Assembly (NCBI RefSeq): GCF_900113445.1
Contig: NZ_FOPJ01000001.1
Location: 62,001 to 126,000 of the forward strand
Length of the DNA stretch: 64,000 bases
Reading direction: 5' to 3'
Origin: Corynebacterium spheniscorum
Lineage (GTDB): Bacteria; Actinomycetota; Actinomycetes; Mycobacteriales; Mycobacteriaceae
The notes beneath the pieces are model-generated. The model made no database searches, was not told the origin of the DNA, and worked only from the letters and a program-made list of their open reading frames with translations. Numbering within the stretch: position 1 is the stretch's first letter; each line of letters opens with the position of its first letter. This document shows, in pieces, positions 55,796 through 64,000 of this stretch. The translations under genes and the position numbers were made by a program.

Positions 55796-56206
55796 ATGAG
55801 CAACAACGCAGAAAACAGCCAGGGCAAGCGCCTGCCTGTCGGCAAGGATATTTCTACTCGCCGTCGTGCCGCGCGTTCCCGCCGCCACTTCCGTATCCGC
55901 AAGACGCTGCGCGGTACCGCCGAGGCCCCGCGCCTAGTCGTGCACCGCACCTCGCGTCACATGCACGCCCAGATCATCGACGACACTGTCGGCCACACCT
56001 TGGCTGCCGCCTCCACCATGGAGCCGGAGATCCGCTCCATCGAGGGCGATAAGAAGGCCAAGGGCGCCAAGGTCGGCGAAGTTCTGGCACAGCGTGCCAA
56101 AGAAGCTGGCATTGAAAAGGTCGTCTTCGACCGCGCCGGCTACAAGTATCACGGCCGCATCGCCGCTCTGGCTGATGCCGCTCGCGAAGGTGGTCTGAAG
56201 TTCTAA
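55796..56206 (+). CDS. rplR: 50S ribosomal protein L18
   Basis: 136-residue L18, the 5S rRNA-binding protein. [35 protein letters not shown] core and the [28 protein letters not shown] end (both in parts) are typical. Starts 2 nt after rplF. Confidence 0.99.
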   Translation: MSNNAENSQGKRLPVGKDISTRRRAARSRRHFRIRKTLRGTAEAPRLVVHRTSRHMHAQIIDDTVGHTLAAASTMEPEIRSIEGDKKAKGAKVGEVLAQRAKEAGIEKVVFDRAGYKYHGRIAALADAAREGGLKF

Positions 56207-56249
56207 TGATCACCACCGCAATCAGCAACATCTACGGAAGGATCGCGTA

Positions 56250-56876
56250 ATGCCGGGACGTGAACGGCGTGACGGCGGACGCTCCGCCGACGAGAATAAG
56301 AAGAACAATGAGCGCCGCGGCGGCGGCCGCAACGACCGCCGCAATCAGCAGCAGGACGAGCGCTCCCAGTACATTGAGCGTGTTGTCACCATCAACCGCG
56401 TGTCCAAGGTCGTTAAGGGTGGTCGTCGCTTCAGCTTCACCGCTCTGGTGATCGTGGGCGATGGCAAGGGCATGGTCGGTGTCGGTTACGGCAAGGCCAA
56501 GGAAGTTCCCGCCGCTATCCAGAAGGGTGCCGAAGAGGCTCGCAAGAACTTCTTCCGCGTCCCCATGGTCGGTGGCACCATCACCCACCCGGTTCAGGGC
56601 GAAGCCGCTGCTGGCGTAGTTATGCTGCGCCCGGCTGCCCCCGGTACCGGTGTGATCGCCGGTGGCGCTGTCCGTCCGGTGCTGGAATGCGCCGGTGTTC
56701 AGGACGTGCTGTCGAAGTCCCTGGGCTCCGACAATGCCATCAACGTCGTCCACGCTACCGTGGCCGGCTTGAAGCAGCTTGTGCGTCCCGAAGAGGTTGC
56801 TGCCCGTCGTGGCAAGAGCCTCGAAGAGGTTGCACCCGCTCGTATGCTGCGCATCCGCGCAGGGCAGGAGGCCTAA
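56250..56876 (+). CDS. rpsE: 30S ribosomal protein S5
   Basis: 208-residue S5 with a hydrophilic N-terminal extension of about 45 residues ([21 protein letters not shown] and so on), then the S5 domain: [34 protein letters not shown] region, [15 protein letters not shown] and [19 protein letters not shown]. Extended N-termini are common in actinobacterial S5. Confidence 0.99.
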   Translation: MPGRERRDGGRSADENKKNNERRGGGRNDRRNQQQDERSQYIERVVTINRVSKVVKGGRRFSFTALVIVGDGKGMVGVGYGKAKEVPAAIQKGAEEARKNFFRVPMVGGTITHPVQGEAAAGVVMLRPAAPGTGVIAGGAVRPVLECAGVQDVLSKSLGSDNAINVVHATVAGLKQLVRPEEVAARRGKSLEEVAPARMLRIRAGQEA

Positions 56877-56879
56877 AAC

Positions 56880-57065
56880 ATGGCACTGAAGATCACTCAG
56901 ATCAAAGGCACTGTCGGCACCAAGCCGAAGGCGCGGGAAAACCTGCGTTCACTCGGCCTTAAGCGCATCCGCCACAGCGTGGTCCGCCCCGACACCCCTC
57001 AGGTGCGCGGCATGATCAACGCGGTGCGCCACCTGGTCGTCGTCGAAGAAGTGGCGGGGGAGTAG
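56880..57065 (+). CDS. rpmD: 50S ribosomal protein L30
   Basis: 61-residue L30. [30 protein letters not shown] (in parts) and [20 protein letters not shown] are diagnostic. Starts 3 nt after rpsE and ends 7 nt before rplO. Confidence 0.99.
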   Translation: MALKITQIKGTVGTKPKARENLRSLGLKRIRHSVVRPDTPQVRGMINAVRHLVVVEEVAGE

Positions 57066-57072
57066 ATAACAC

Positions 57073-57522
57073 ATGAGCGAACCCATTAAGCTCCACGATC
57101 TGCGCCCGGCTAAGGGCGCCAATAAGCCGAAGACCCGCGTTGGCCGCGGTGAGGCTTCCAAGGGTAAGACCGCTGGCCGCGGCACCAAGGGTACTAAGGC
57201 ACGTAAGCAAGTGTCGGCAGCATTCGAAGGCGGCCAAATGCCGCTGCACATGCGCCTGCCGAAGCTCAAGGGCTTTAAGAACCCGAACAAGGTTGTCTTC
57301 CAGGTCGTCAATGTTGCCGATCTGGCTGAGGCCTTCCCCAAGGGTGGCGAGGTTAGCGTTGCTGACCTGGTTGCCAAGGGCCTGGTTCGTAAGAACCAGC
57401 CGGTTAAGGTGCTCGGCAATGGCGACATCTCTGTCGCCGTGAATGTCACCGCTAACAAGTTCTCGGGCTCCGCCAAGGAGAAGATCGAGGCTGCCGGCGG
57501 TAGCGTCTCTGAGGCTAAGTAA
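57073..57522 (+). CDS. rplO: 50S ribosomal protein L15
   Basis: 149-residue L15. [35 protein letters not shown] (in parts) and [20 protein letters not shown] identify it. It normally precedes secY; here a 17-bp-stem terminator and two inserted genes intervene. Confidence 0.99.
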   Translation: MSEPIKLHDLRPAKGANKPKTRVGRGEASKGKTAGRGTKGTKARKQVSAAFEGGQMPLHMRLPKLKGFKNPNKVVFQVVNVADLAEAFPKGGEVSVADLVAKGLVRKNQPVKVLGNGDISVAVNVTANKFSGSAKEKIEAAGGSVSEAK

Positions 57523-57541
57523 TCACTCTTAGTCAGTAGTT

Positions 57542-57580
57542 CTCTCACCCCGAACCTGTTCAACAGGTTCGGGGTGAGAG
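57542..57580 (+). terminator. Strong terminator after rplO
   Basis: Perfect 17-bp stem, 57542-57558 with 57564-57580, loop TTCAA, followed by TGTTTC. Confidence 0.93.
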
Positions 57581-57779
57581 TGTTTCAAGGCTCGTGATGG
57601 GATTATCCCGTTACGAGCCTTTTGCTATTTAGCTTTAGCTGGTGGCGGTATCTAGCTGTGTCCGCGCCTTGGGTCTACAGACACTTAAGGGTGTAACTGC
57701 GGGGATTGAATGCGGTAGATGCCCCGGTAGCTAGCGCACTATTTACTCCCTGGGGATGGAAGTATGAGGGGAATTTAGT

Positions 57780-57857
57780 GGGAACAATTAACTGTCGATT
57801 TAGCTACTCTGACCATTGATTATGGAGAAGGCCGGACACACTTTTTGTCCATTAACT
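57780..57857. repeat. 78-bp duplicated intergenic element, copy B
   Basis: Starts GGGAACAATTA and ends GTCCATTAACT; counterpart of copy A (51328-51405), 57 of 78 identical without gaps. It lies in the 57581-58348 interval, which otherwise shows no gene, about 490 bp upstream of the LGFP-repeat gene. Confidence 0.6.
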
Positions 57858-58348
57858 GTGTACTTGTACTGTAGCCCGGGGATGCTGATTTATCTGCGAA
57901 GTTACATGAGGGGATCAGTGAAGGCGTCTCTTGGAGTACAACCCAGCGAACGATCCGCATCCGGCCTCTTGGGGGCCAGAAATGCCACCTAAAGACCCAG
58001 TGCAGCACTCATGATCATGGCTCTCACCGAGGTGCGCGTTCTGCACATTTCGCCTTGCTTGTTGGGCTGGGTGCTTTGATATTCCCATTGTGACGGGCTG
58101 GTGTTGCGGCGGCTGCATTTCGGGGGCTCGCTCCTTCAAACGGGTGGCCAAATACAAGGTTGACTATCTTTAAAAACCCACTGGTTGAGGCGGTGAATCT
58201 ACCTGGCCGTAGCCAGCGTGAGCGCCAAAGGAGCGGATTGAGATTACCTTATTGAATGCTACCCCCATTAGAACTAGTGAATATTAGGCGTGTCGAACTT
58301 TTGTTAGTCTCGCTCTACTACCTTTTTTTCTCTCAGGGAGGATTTCCT

Positions 58349-60181
58349 ATGAGTAGAATGCTCAGAAGTTTGTGTTCTGTGGCGCTTGGCTTGAGCGTTG
58401 CTGTGTCCGTTCCAACGTATTCATTAGCTGAAGACGCTGGTGGCTATTCCCCTCTTACCTCAGGTATGGGGACTGTTCGGGAGGTGGAAAGCGGCCCGTT
58501 TGCGGAGTGGGGTTTCCCTACGCCGCCGGGCGCTGAGAACTATCAGGTCAACGAAGCTACAGATGCTGAGCTTAACCCGGAAGGCTTAAGCGATTGGACG
58601 CCTACTGCTGATCCCAATGGCGAGGTTGTGCCAGGGGCGATGCGCTCAGATTATGAGCGCATCCCGGAGGGGATTGATAAGGCTGAAGCTGATCAGGCTG
58701 AAGTCAAAGAAGCGCGTATTGCGGCTGATCCACAGCGGGCATTCCGGGCGGCTCCTGGTTGTAGTGTCTATTGGCCTTCATGGTTCGAGGTCTGTGGTGC
58801 TATCAAGGAGCTTTATGACAAGATCGGTGGGCCCACGAGCTTCCTAAGCTTGCCACGGTCGGGGGAGTTGACGAACCCTGATGGTGTGGGAAAGCGTACC
58901 GAATTCCTTAATGGCTTTATTTATTGGCACCCCGATACGGGAGCTCATACGGTAAGTCTTCCTGCGTCCATGGTGTGGGCGCGTCATGGTTGGGAGCAGG
59001 GCTTCTTAGGCTATCCCACGACGAGTGATATTGCTCAAGGAAATGGTTGGTATAAGCAGCATTTCCAGGGGGGTTATGTTTATACCCACAATGCGTTGCC
59101 TCCGGTGCAGGCCAGTATTCAAGGCGCGATTTACGATAAATGGCAATCGTTAGGGGCTCAGAATAGCTCTTTGGGGTTCCCGATCAGTGATGAGCTGCCG
59201 ACTCCTGATGGCGTTGGTCGCTATAACTTCTTTGAAGGTGGGGCTATCTATTGGACCCCGCAGCATGGAGCGTATGCCGTTGAGGGATCAATTCTGGATC
59301 AGTGGGCTGATTCGGGTTATGAGACTGGAAAGTTCGGCTACCCGATTGGAGATGCCAATGCTGATGGAGAGTGGCGTGTACGCCAAAACTTCGAACACGG
59401 AGAACTTTCAGGGTTTATTCCGCTGCTGACGCGTATCAGTGAAAGCTTCTTCATGGATGAGTCAGAGATCCAGAACATGGTCGATATCCTGGTTGAGGAT
59501 TTCGAATTGCATGGCATCGATAGCATGACTGGTTTTGAACAGCTGCTGGAGCAGTCTCTTGAATCACTGCAAATTAATGCTCAGAATTATTTGGAAGCCG
59601 TAGCAGATAGTAATTTCACGGGAGCAAACGATGTGGCACCGCTCAATGCGGTACGTGGAGTGGATGCGTCTGACGGCTGCGAGTATGTGGCCCCTGGAAA
59701 CGCCAATACGAAGCGAGGCGATGTCTTCTACTCAGTGGCGACAACTACTTTCAAGGGCAAGGTTCATGCCAACCACGGTCACTCCGGAATATTCGTTACA
59801 GAAGCTGACCACCCGGATGATATTGAAACCGTCGAAGCTCTCAGCCCTGAAGAAGGAGTGCAGCGTATAAAAGGCAGCGATAGGAGAGGGGTTTGTAAGC
59901 CACGCTTGTTACGAGTTAGAACCGACGACGCGACGAGGGATGCTGCAGCAAGTTTCGCTGAAGACCAGGTGACCAAGGACTATAACAGTAACTTCTGGTT
60001 CACTCGTATCGGCCGGCTGGATCGGGACAGCTATAACTGTTCTCAACTGGTGTGGGCCGCGTATAAACGGGCTTCGGGCGGTGGCCTTGATATCGGAGAA
60101 GAGCGCCCCTATGAAAGTTACAAAGCGGCAGTATTCCCGTGGGATATTTATTTATCGCATAACACCTACGAGTACCATTAA
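58349..60181 (+). CDS. Secreted LGFP-repeat protein with C-terminal permuted NlpC/P60-like domain
   Basis: 610 residues. ATG at 58349 follows CAGGGAGG; signal peptide ends near SLAED. A linker of about 120 residues leads to four LGFP-type repeats (about 150-355: LSLPRSGE, LGYPTTSD, LGFPISDELPTPDGVG, FGYPIGDAN), a wall-binding module known from corynebacterial Cop1/PS1-type mycolyltransferases. After a helical linker the C-terminal 140 residues begin RGDVFYS, with HANHGHSGIFV (His around 475-477), and end with NCSQLVWAAYK (Cys564). His before Cys is the order of permuted papain-like NlpC/P60 (YaeF/YiiX-type) hydrolases. Likely a wall- or envelope-acting amidase or peptidase. A lipoprotein gene follows 11 nt later. 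Confidence 0.85.
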   Translation: MSRMLRSLCSVALGLSVAVSVPTYSLAEDAGGYSPLTSGMGTVREVESGPFAEWGFPTPPGAENYQVNEATDAELNPEGLSDWTPTADPNGEVVPGAMRSDYERIPEGIDKAEADQAEVKEARIAADPQRAFRAAPGCSVYWPSWFEVCGAIKELYDKIGGPTSFLSLPRSGELTNPDGVGKRTEFLNGFIYWHPDTGAHTVSLPASMVWARHGWEQGFLGYPTTSDIAQGNGWYKQHFQGGYVYTHNALPPVQASIQGAIYDKWQSLGAQNSSLGFPISDELPTPDGVGRYNFFEGGAIYWTPQHGAYAVEGSILDQWADSGYETGKFGYPIGDANADGEWRVRQNFEHGELSGFIPLLTRISESFFMDESEIQNMVDILVEDFELHGIDSMTGFEQLLEQSLESLQINAQNYLEAVADSNFTGANDVAPLNAVRGVDASDGCEYVAPGNANTKRGDVFYSVATTTFKGKVHANHGHSGIFVTEADHPDDIETVEALSPEEGVQRIKGSDRRGVCKPRLLRVRTDDATRDAAASFAEDQVTKDYNSNFWFTRIGRLDRDSYNCSQLVWAAYKRASGGGLDIGEERPYESYKAAVFPWDIYLSHNTYEYH

Positions 60182-60192
60182 GGCAGAGACCA

Positions 60193-61341
60193 ATGATGAA
60201 TTTTCGGGTTGCTATCGCAATCCTCGGCTTGCTGACCACCAGCTTGCTCTCTGTTGGCTGCTCTTCAGAGGACCATTCTGCCAACGGTGTTCCTGCTGCC
60301 CCTTTCGATGAGTGGGAGTGGGTGGGGATTTCCGAGCCAGTCTCATTATTGGATAAGCATTCTCGGAATAATGTTTTTTGGGCAACTGATGATGGCACCG
60401 GGGAGGCGCAGTCCTATCAGGCGGTTTATTACCCCTCGATGCAGCGCTTTGATGATGGCTGGGTGGTGCCAACCCGCGATAGCCTGTTGTTTTTAGATGA
60501 GCAGTTGCAGGTGAAATCCCAGTTCGATGTTGGAGAGGGCGAACTTAATCAGCAACTAAAAGGCGTTGGCTCAGTTGATGGGTCCGCAGTGGTCCTAAAC
60601 TTCGACGTCAGTGACCAGGACAACTCTTATGCGAGCCGTCTTTTTGCTCTGAATGATCAAGGGATCCATTCCTTTTCGATAACTGATTATGTCTCGTCTA
60701 TGCGAGCTTGTGATGATGGGTCAGCTACGTGGCTGACAAAAGCTACTGACTCTGGGGACTTGGGCTTGGTTCGAATGGATCCTTCCGGTGACACGACTGA
60801 GGTAGTGCTCGAAACCCCCGATGGTACGAAGCTCACCTCTGGTGCGACTCTCCTAGGCTGTAGTGAGGAGGGCTCTTATCTCGGTTTTTATGATGATTCC
60901 GGTAGGCTGCATGCCTACGCTGTCGAAGGTAGTTGGCCTGATGTGGTGCTTAAGGAAGACTGGGATATAGGAGACCTTTTCCCTAAAACCGAAAAAGGAC
61001 AGATGAATAGGTCCTTCCAGGTTCTTGATGGGAAGCTTTATAGCTTCCTGCATGAGGGAAGGGTTATTGCCTTAGATTTTGAGAACCATGAGGTGTATCA
61101 ATCTGAGGTGTTGTTGCCGCCGGATACGAATCCGGTATCTGCCACGGTAGATGGTGAAAATATTTATGTGGTGACGCAGCCGCAGGGTGGTGCTCGGGAA
61201 CTGCGTGTGCACTCCTTTTCTTTAAGGGACCCGCGGCCTAGTGATGGTGGGTTCTTGTTGGAGGGCTTCTTCTCGCTGCCGCATAGCGAAAGGGGTAACC
61301 CTTATGCCGTCCCACATAATGTCTACCCGGCACGCCGATAA
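60193..61341 (+). CDS. Predicted lipoprotein, possible beta-propeller
   Basis: 382 residues. Signal peptide FRVAIAILGLLTTSLLSVGC with lipobox LSVGC (Cys about residue 23). The mature part is acidic with regularly spaced beta-type segments (WVVPTRDSLLFLDEQLQVKS, SRLFALNDQGIHSFSITD, LGLVRMDPSGDTTEVVLETPDG, YSFLHEGRVIALDFENHEVYQ, each in part), which reads like a six- or seven-bladed propeller of the PQQ/WD type. No catalytic motif is recognised. It lies 11 nt after the LGFP/NlpC gene, so the two secreted products probably work together. No family assigned. Confidence 0.75.
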   Translation: MMNFRVAIAILGLLTTSLLSVGCSSEDHSANGVPAAPFDEWEWVGISEPVSLLDKHSRNNVFWATDDGTGEAQSYQAVYYPSMQRFDDGWVVPTRDSLLFLDEQLQVKSQFDVGEGELNQQLKGVGSVDGSAVVLNFDVSDQDNSYASRLFALNDQGIHSFSITDYVSSMRACDDGSATWLTKATDSGDLGLVRMDPSGDTTEVVLETPDGTKLTSGATLLGCSEEGSYLGFYDDSGRLHAYAVEGSWPDVVLKEDWDIGDLFPKTEKGQMNRSFQVLDGKLYSFLHEGRVIALDFENHEVYQSEVLLPPDTNPVSATVDGENIYVVTQPQGGARELRVHSFSLRDPRPSDGGFLLEGFFSLPHSERGNPYAVPHNVYPARR

Positions 61342-61444
61342 CTCTCCTGCCGGAAGGCGCAACGACTTCTAATACAGCGGGATTCACCCGGAGTTAGAGA
61401 AAGCTCAGGTTATCCCCCTGCTGCGGGAAATCTCTTTGTAAGTA

Positions 61445-61482
61445 GCACCCTCACTCTGCGCACGTGCGCAGAGTGAGGGTGC
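61445..61482 (+). terminator. Perfect 19-bp palindrome, terminator after the lipoprotein gene
   Basis: GCACCCTCACTCTGCGCAC (61445-61463) is followed at once by its complement (61464-61482), then TTTTCG. Confidence 0.9.
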
Positions 61483-62059
61483 ACTTTTCGAAATTCGCTG
61501 AATCGGGCCGGAAACACGCATCAGGGGTGGCATAGCGTGGGCCTTGTGCGTGCCGTTAGCAGTGCTGATATCGGGGCCGTGTCGATCTCGAGGACAGCCC
61601 AGCGACATTCCTGATCTCCCGGGGATGTGTCCGCGCAGGTCATGGTCGAATCTTCTTTATGTCACTACCTTCCGGGCACACAGCCCATCGTCGGCAGGTC
61701 ATATAGCAAATGGTCCGGGAGCACCCGACCACATCAGGGGTTCGACTACTCGCGTTGGGCCACGATGGTGGCGTGGCAAACCCCAGCCCCGTGGATACCG
61801 TTATAAGGAGCGCATAGCCGCGGGAAAACCGATCTCGAATGAAGCAAAAAATCTGTGGAGCGCGCGATGTGTGCCGGGAAAATCCCTGCGCATGCCAGTG
61901 AGGGTACCCGCGGCTAAGTTATCCTTTCTTTGGCTGGTAGGGTAGTGGGGTCAATTGTGTCCGGGCCCGACAATCCTGGGCCAGGAATGAACAACTTGTC
62001 CCGCGGGGACTGTGTGCGTGCGCGTGCGCGGGCCTTGGCGGGAGTACCCAGGAGGCTAC
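61483..62059. other. Intergenic region before secY
   Basis: 577 bp without a convincing gene; it should hold the secY-adk promoter. A GTGCGTGCGCGTGCGCGGG stretch lies just before the secY ribosome-binding site (about 62011-62031). Open frames here lack ribosome-binding sites. Confidence 0.5.
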
Positions 62060-63385
62060 GTGTCCGCCCTTATATCGGCATTCAAGGACGCCGATCTGCG
62101 CAAGAAGATCATCTTCACTATTGCGCTGATCATCCTGTACCGCATTGGTGCACAAATCCCCTCGCCGGGTGTTGACTATGCGGCGATTCACGAACGGCTC
62201 AGCCAGATTAGCCAGGACCAGTCGAGTGTGTACTCACTGGTGAACCTGTTCTCTGGTGGCGCGCTGCTGAAGCTATCGGTGTTTGCCATCGGCATTATGC
62301 CGTACATTACGGCCTCAATTATTGTGCAGCTGCTGACCGTGGTGATCCCTCACTTCGAAGAATTGAAGAAAGAGGGACAGACCGGGCAGTCGAAGATGAT
62401 GCAATATACGCGTTATCTGACGCTGGCATTAGCGATGCTGCAATCTGCTGGCATTGTGGCGCTGGCGGATCGCCAGCAGCTGCTGGGTGCCGGTGTGGAT
62501 GTGCTGAAGGCTGATCGCAACCTCTTTGACCTGCTGCTGCTGGTGGTTGTGATGACCTCCGGTGCGGTGCTGGTGATGTGGCTTGGTGAGCTGATTACCG
62601 AAAAGGGCATCGGCAATGGCATGTCGCTGCTGATCTTCGCCGGTATTGCCACCCGTTTGCCCACCGATGGTGTGATGGTGTTTAGCAACTCTGGTGGCTT
62701 TGTGTTCGCCATGGTGCTGGTTGCTGTGATCATCCTGGTTGTGGGTGTGGTCTTTGTGGAGCAGGGGCAGCGCCGCATTCCGGTGCAATACGCCAAGCGC
62801 ATGATCGGCCGCCGCCAATATGGTGGTTCCTCGACCTACCTGCCGCTGAAGGTGAACCAGGCCGGCGTTATCCCCGTGATCTTCGCATCCTCCCTGATTT
62901 ATATGCCGGTGCTGATCACGCAGATTGTGAACTCCGGTAAGGCTGTGCCGCCGGATAACTGGTGGATGCGCAATGTGGTGCACTACCTGCAAACGCCCTC
63001 TAGCTGGCAGTACATTGTGCTGTACTTCCTGCTGATTGTGTTCTTCAGCTTCTTCTATGTTTCGGTGCAATACGACCCGAACGACCAGGCGGAGAACATG
63101 AAGAAGTACGGTGGATTTATCCCGGGTATTCGCCCGGGCCGTCCGACCGCCCAGTACCTGGGCTTCGTGATGAACCGTCTGCTCTTCGTCGGTGCCTTGT
63201 ACCTGGGCCTGATTGCCGTTCTGCCGAATATTGCTTTGGAGATGGGCGTGGGGTCCGGTACCGGATCCACCATGAACGCATTCGGTGGCACCGCGATCCT
63301 GATTCTGGTTTCGGTTGCTTTGACTACCGTGAAGCAGATCGAAAGCCAGCTCCTACAAAGTAATTACGAAGGACTTCTCAAATGA
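62060..63385 (+). CDS. secY: Protein translocase subunit SecY
   Basis: 441-residue channel subunit of the SecYEG translocon, ten membrane segments. The GTG at 62060 follows CCAGGAGG and gives [16 protein letters not shown], the standard actinobacterial start; the frame extends upstream to 62012. Plug/pore region [17 protein letters not shown] ([18 protein letters not shown]), [29 protein letters not shown] and the C-terminal [22 protein letters not shown] loop that binds SecA and ribosomes (in parts). The stop overlaps adk by 4 nt. Confidence 0.99.
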   Translation: MSALISAFKDADLRKKIIFTIALIILYRIGAQIPSPGVDYAAIHERLSQISQDQSSVYSLVNLFSGGALLKLSVFAIGIMPYITASIIVQLLTVVIPHFEELKKEGQTGQSKMMQYTRYLTLALAMLQSAGIVALADRQQLLGAGVDVLKADRNLFDLLLLVVVMTSGAVLVMWLGELITEKGIGNGMSLLIFAGIATRLPTDGVMVFSNSGGFVFAMVLVAVIILVVGVVFVEQGQRRIPVQYAKRMIGRRQYGGSSTYLPLKVNQAGVIPVIFASSLIYMPVLITQIVNSGKAVPPDNWWMRNVVHYLQTPSSWQYIVLYFLLIVFFSFFYVSVQYDPNDQAENMKKYGGFIPGIRPGRPTAQYLGFVMNRLLFVGALYLGLIAVLPNIALEMGVGSGTGSTMNAFGGTAILILVSVALTTVKQIESQLLQSNYEGLLK

Positions 63386-63927
63386 GACTCGTACTCCTTG
63401 GGCCCCCCGGTGCCGGCAAAGGCACCCAAGCAGCCCTCCTTTCGGAAAAGCTGAATATCCCGCATATCTCCACCGGCGATCTCTTCCGCGCCAATATTGG
63501 CGAAGGCACCCCGCTGGGTCTGGAAGCCAAGGAATATATTGACGCTGGCAAGTTGGTGCCCACCGATGTCACCGCACGCATGGTGAAGGCCCGCCTGGCG
63601 GAAGATGATGCCAAGAATGGCTTCCTCTTAGATGGTTTCCCGCGCACCGTGGAACAAGCTGAGATCCTGGCTGAGTTCCTCAAGGAGCAGGACCAGAAGC
63701 TTGATGGTGTGCTGAACTTCCGCGTCTCTGAGGATGTGGTGGTTGAGCGCATGCTGGCTCGTGGTCGCGCTGATGATAATGAAGAGACCATCCGCACGCG
63801 CATGGCGGTGTACCGCGATGAGACCGCTCCGCTGATTGATCACTACGGCGATGCGATCATCAATATCGAAGCCGAAGGCGAAGTTGAAGAAATCAACGAG
63901 CGCGCCATGAAGGCACTCGGGAAGTAA
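63382..63927 (+). CDS. adk: Adenylate kinase
   Basis: 181-residue short-type adenylate kinase (AMP + ATP to 2 ADP). P-loop [11 protein letters not shown] at the N-terminus, AMP-site [22 protein letters not shown] and [14 protein letters not shown]. The zinc/LID insertion of long forms is absent, as usual in Actinobacteria. ATG overlaps the secY stop (ATGA), so the two are coupled. Confidence 0.99.
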   Translation: MRLVLLGPPGAGKGTQAALLSEKLNIPHISTGDLFRANIGEGTPLGLEAKEYIDAGKLVPTDVTARMVKARLAEDDAKNGFLLDGFPRTVEQAEILAEFLKEQDQKLDGVLNFRVSEDVVVERMLARGRADDNEETIRTRMAVYRDETAPLIDHYGDAIINIEAEGEVEEINERAMKALGK

Positions 63928-63945
63928 GACTTTCCGCTGGTGCTA

Positions 63946-64000
63946 GTGGCATTGCCTTAGTGGTAGCGCCGTCGTGGCAGTGCCTTAGTGGCAGTGCCTT
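63946..64000. repeat. 14-bp tandem repeat after adk, running off the window
   Basis: GTGGCATTGCCTTA, GTGGTAGCGCCGTC, GTGGCAGTGCCTTA and GTGGCAGTGCCTT follow head to tail from 63946 to the window end. Confidence 0.75.

Noticed and set aside
61544..61945. 133-codon open frame before secY
   Set aside because: Arg/Pro/Ser-rich, no ribosome-binding site, no domain; typical chance frame.
63946..64000. CRISPR array
   Set aside because: Units are 14 bp, contiguous and without spacers; no cas genes in the window.

Overview
The window looks like a chromosomal segment of a Corynebacterium. The evidence is the tuf leader, which ends in the same hairpin and ribosome-binding site I recall from C. glutamicum; DtxR-like sites upstream of an iron-type ABC transporter; corynebacterial-style pilin/class C sortase clusters; LGFP repeats; an actinobacterial Asp23 cluster; and ribosomal-protein operons interrupted by formate dehydrogenase genes. 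The species cannot be fixed from the sequence alone.

Layout. 1-3300: a reverse-strand FecE/FecCD/FecB-type iron or haem/siderophore importer (ATPase cut by the window edge). 3480-4450: an SDR oxidoreductase. 5131-10293: rpsL-rpsG-fusA and tuf. 11523-26848: two complete sortase-assembled pilus clusters in tandem, both ordered tip adhesin, 12-13-codon micro-ORF, backbone pilin, class C sortase, base pilin. 27013-30856: a hypothetical gene and a six-gene reverse-strand Asp23/AmaP envelope-stress cluster. 31687-36836: S10 operon (rpsJ to rpsQ). 37087-38898: a siderophore-interacting flavin reductase fused to a methyltransferase-like domain. 39427-49772: a selenocysteine formate dehydrogenase operon (UGA 39991-39993 plus SECIS-like hairpin), then selD, selC (tRNA-Sec), selA and selB. 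49921-51173: rplN-rplX-rplE. 52432-54454: formate channel, fdhD and a DUF6457 gene. 54841-57522: rpsH to rplO. 58349-61341: a secreted LGFP-repeat/permuted NlpC-P60-like protein with a lipoprotein. 62060-63927: secY-adk.

How the parts fit. The formate genes form one functional set: channel, Mo/Sec enzyme with Fe-S and membrane subunits, sulfur-transfer factor FdhD and the whole Sec synthesis/insertion machinery. They sit as insertions in what is elsewhere one S10-spc ribosomal operon; rpsN is missing from it here. The pilus clusters are self-contained, each with its own polymerising sortase. Cluster 1's tip protein carries a ~300-residue propeller-like insertion that cluster 2 lacks; cluster 2's tip and base proteins have lost the canonical E-box glutamate.

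The most unusual observation is the pair of micro-ORFs between tip and backbone genes. They encode W-x-I-K-P-R-P peptides, differ only synonymously across IKPRP, and are followed by hairpins before the backbone start. They may be regulatory leader peptides of the pilus operons. A second is a 78-bp intergenic element present twice (51328 and 57780; 57 of 78 identical without gaps).
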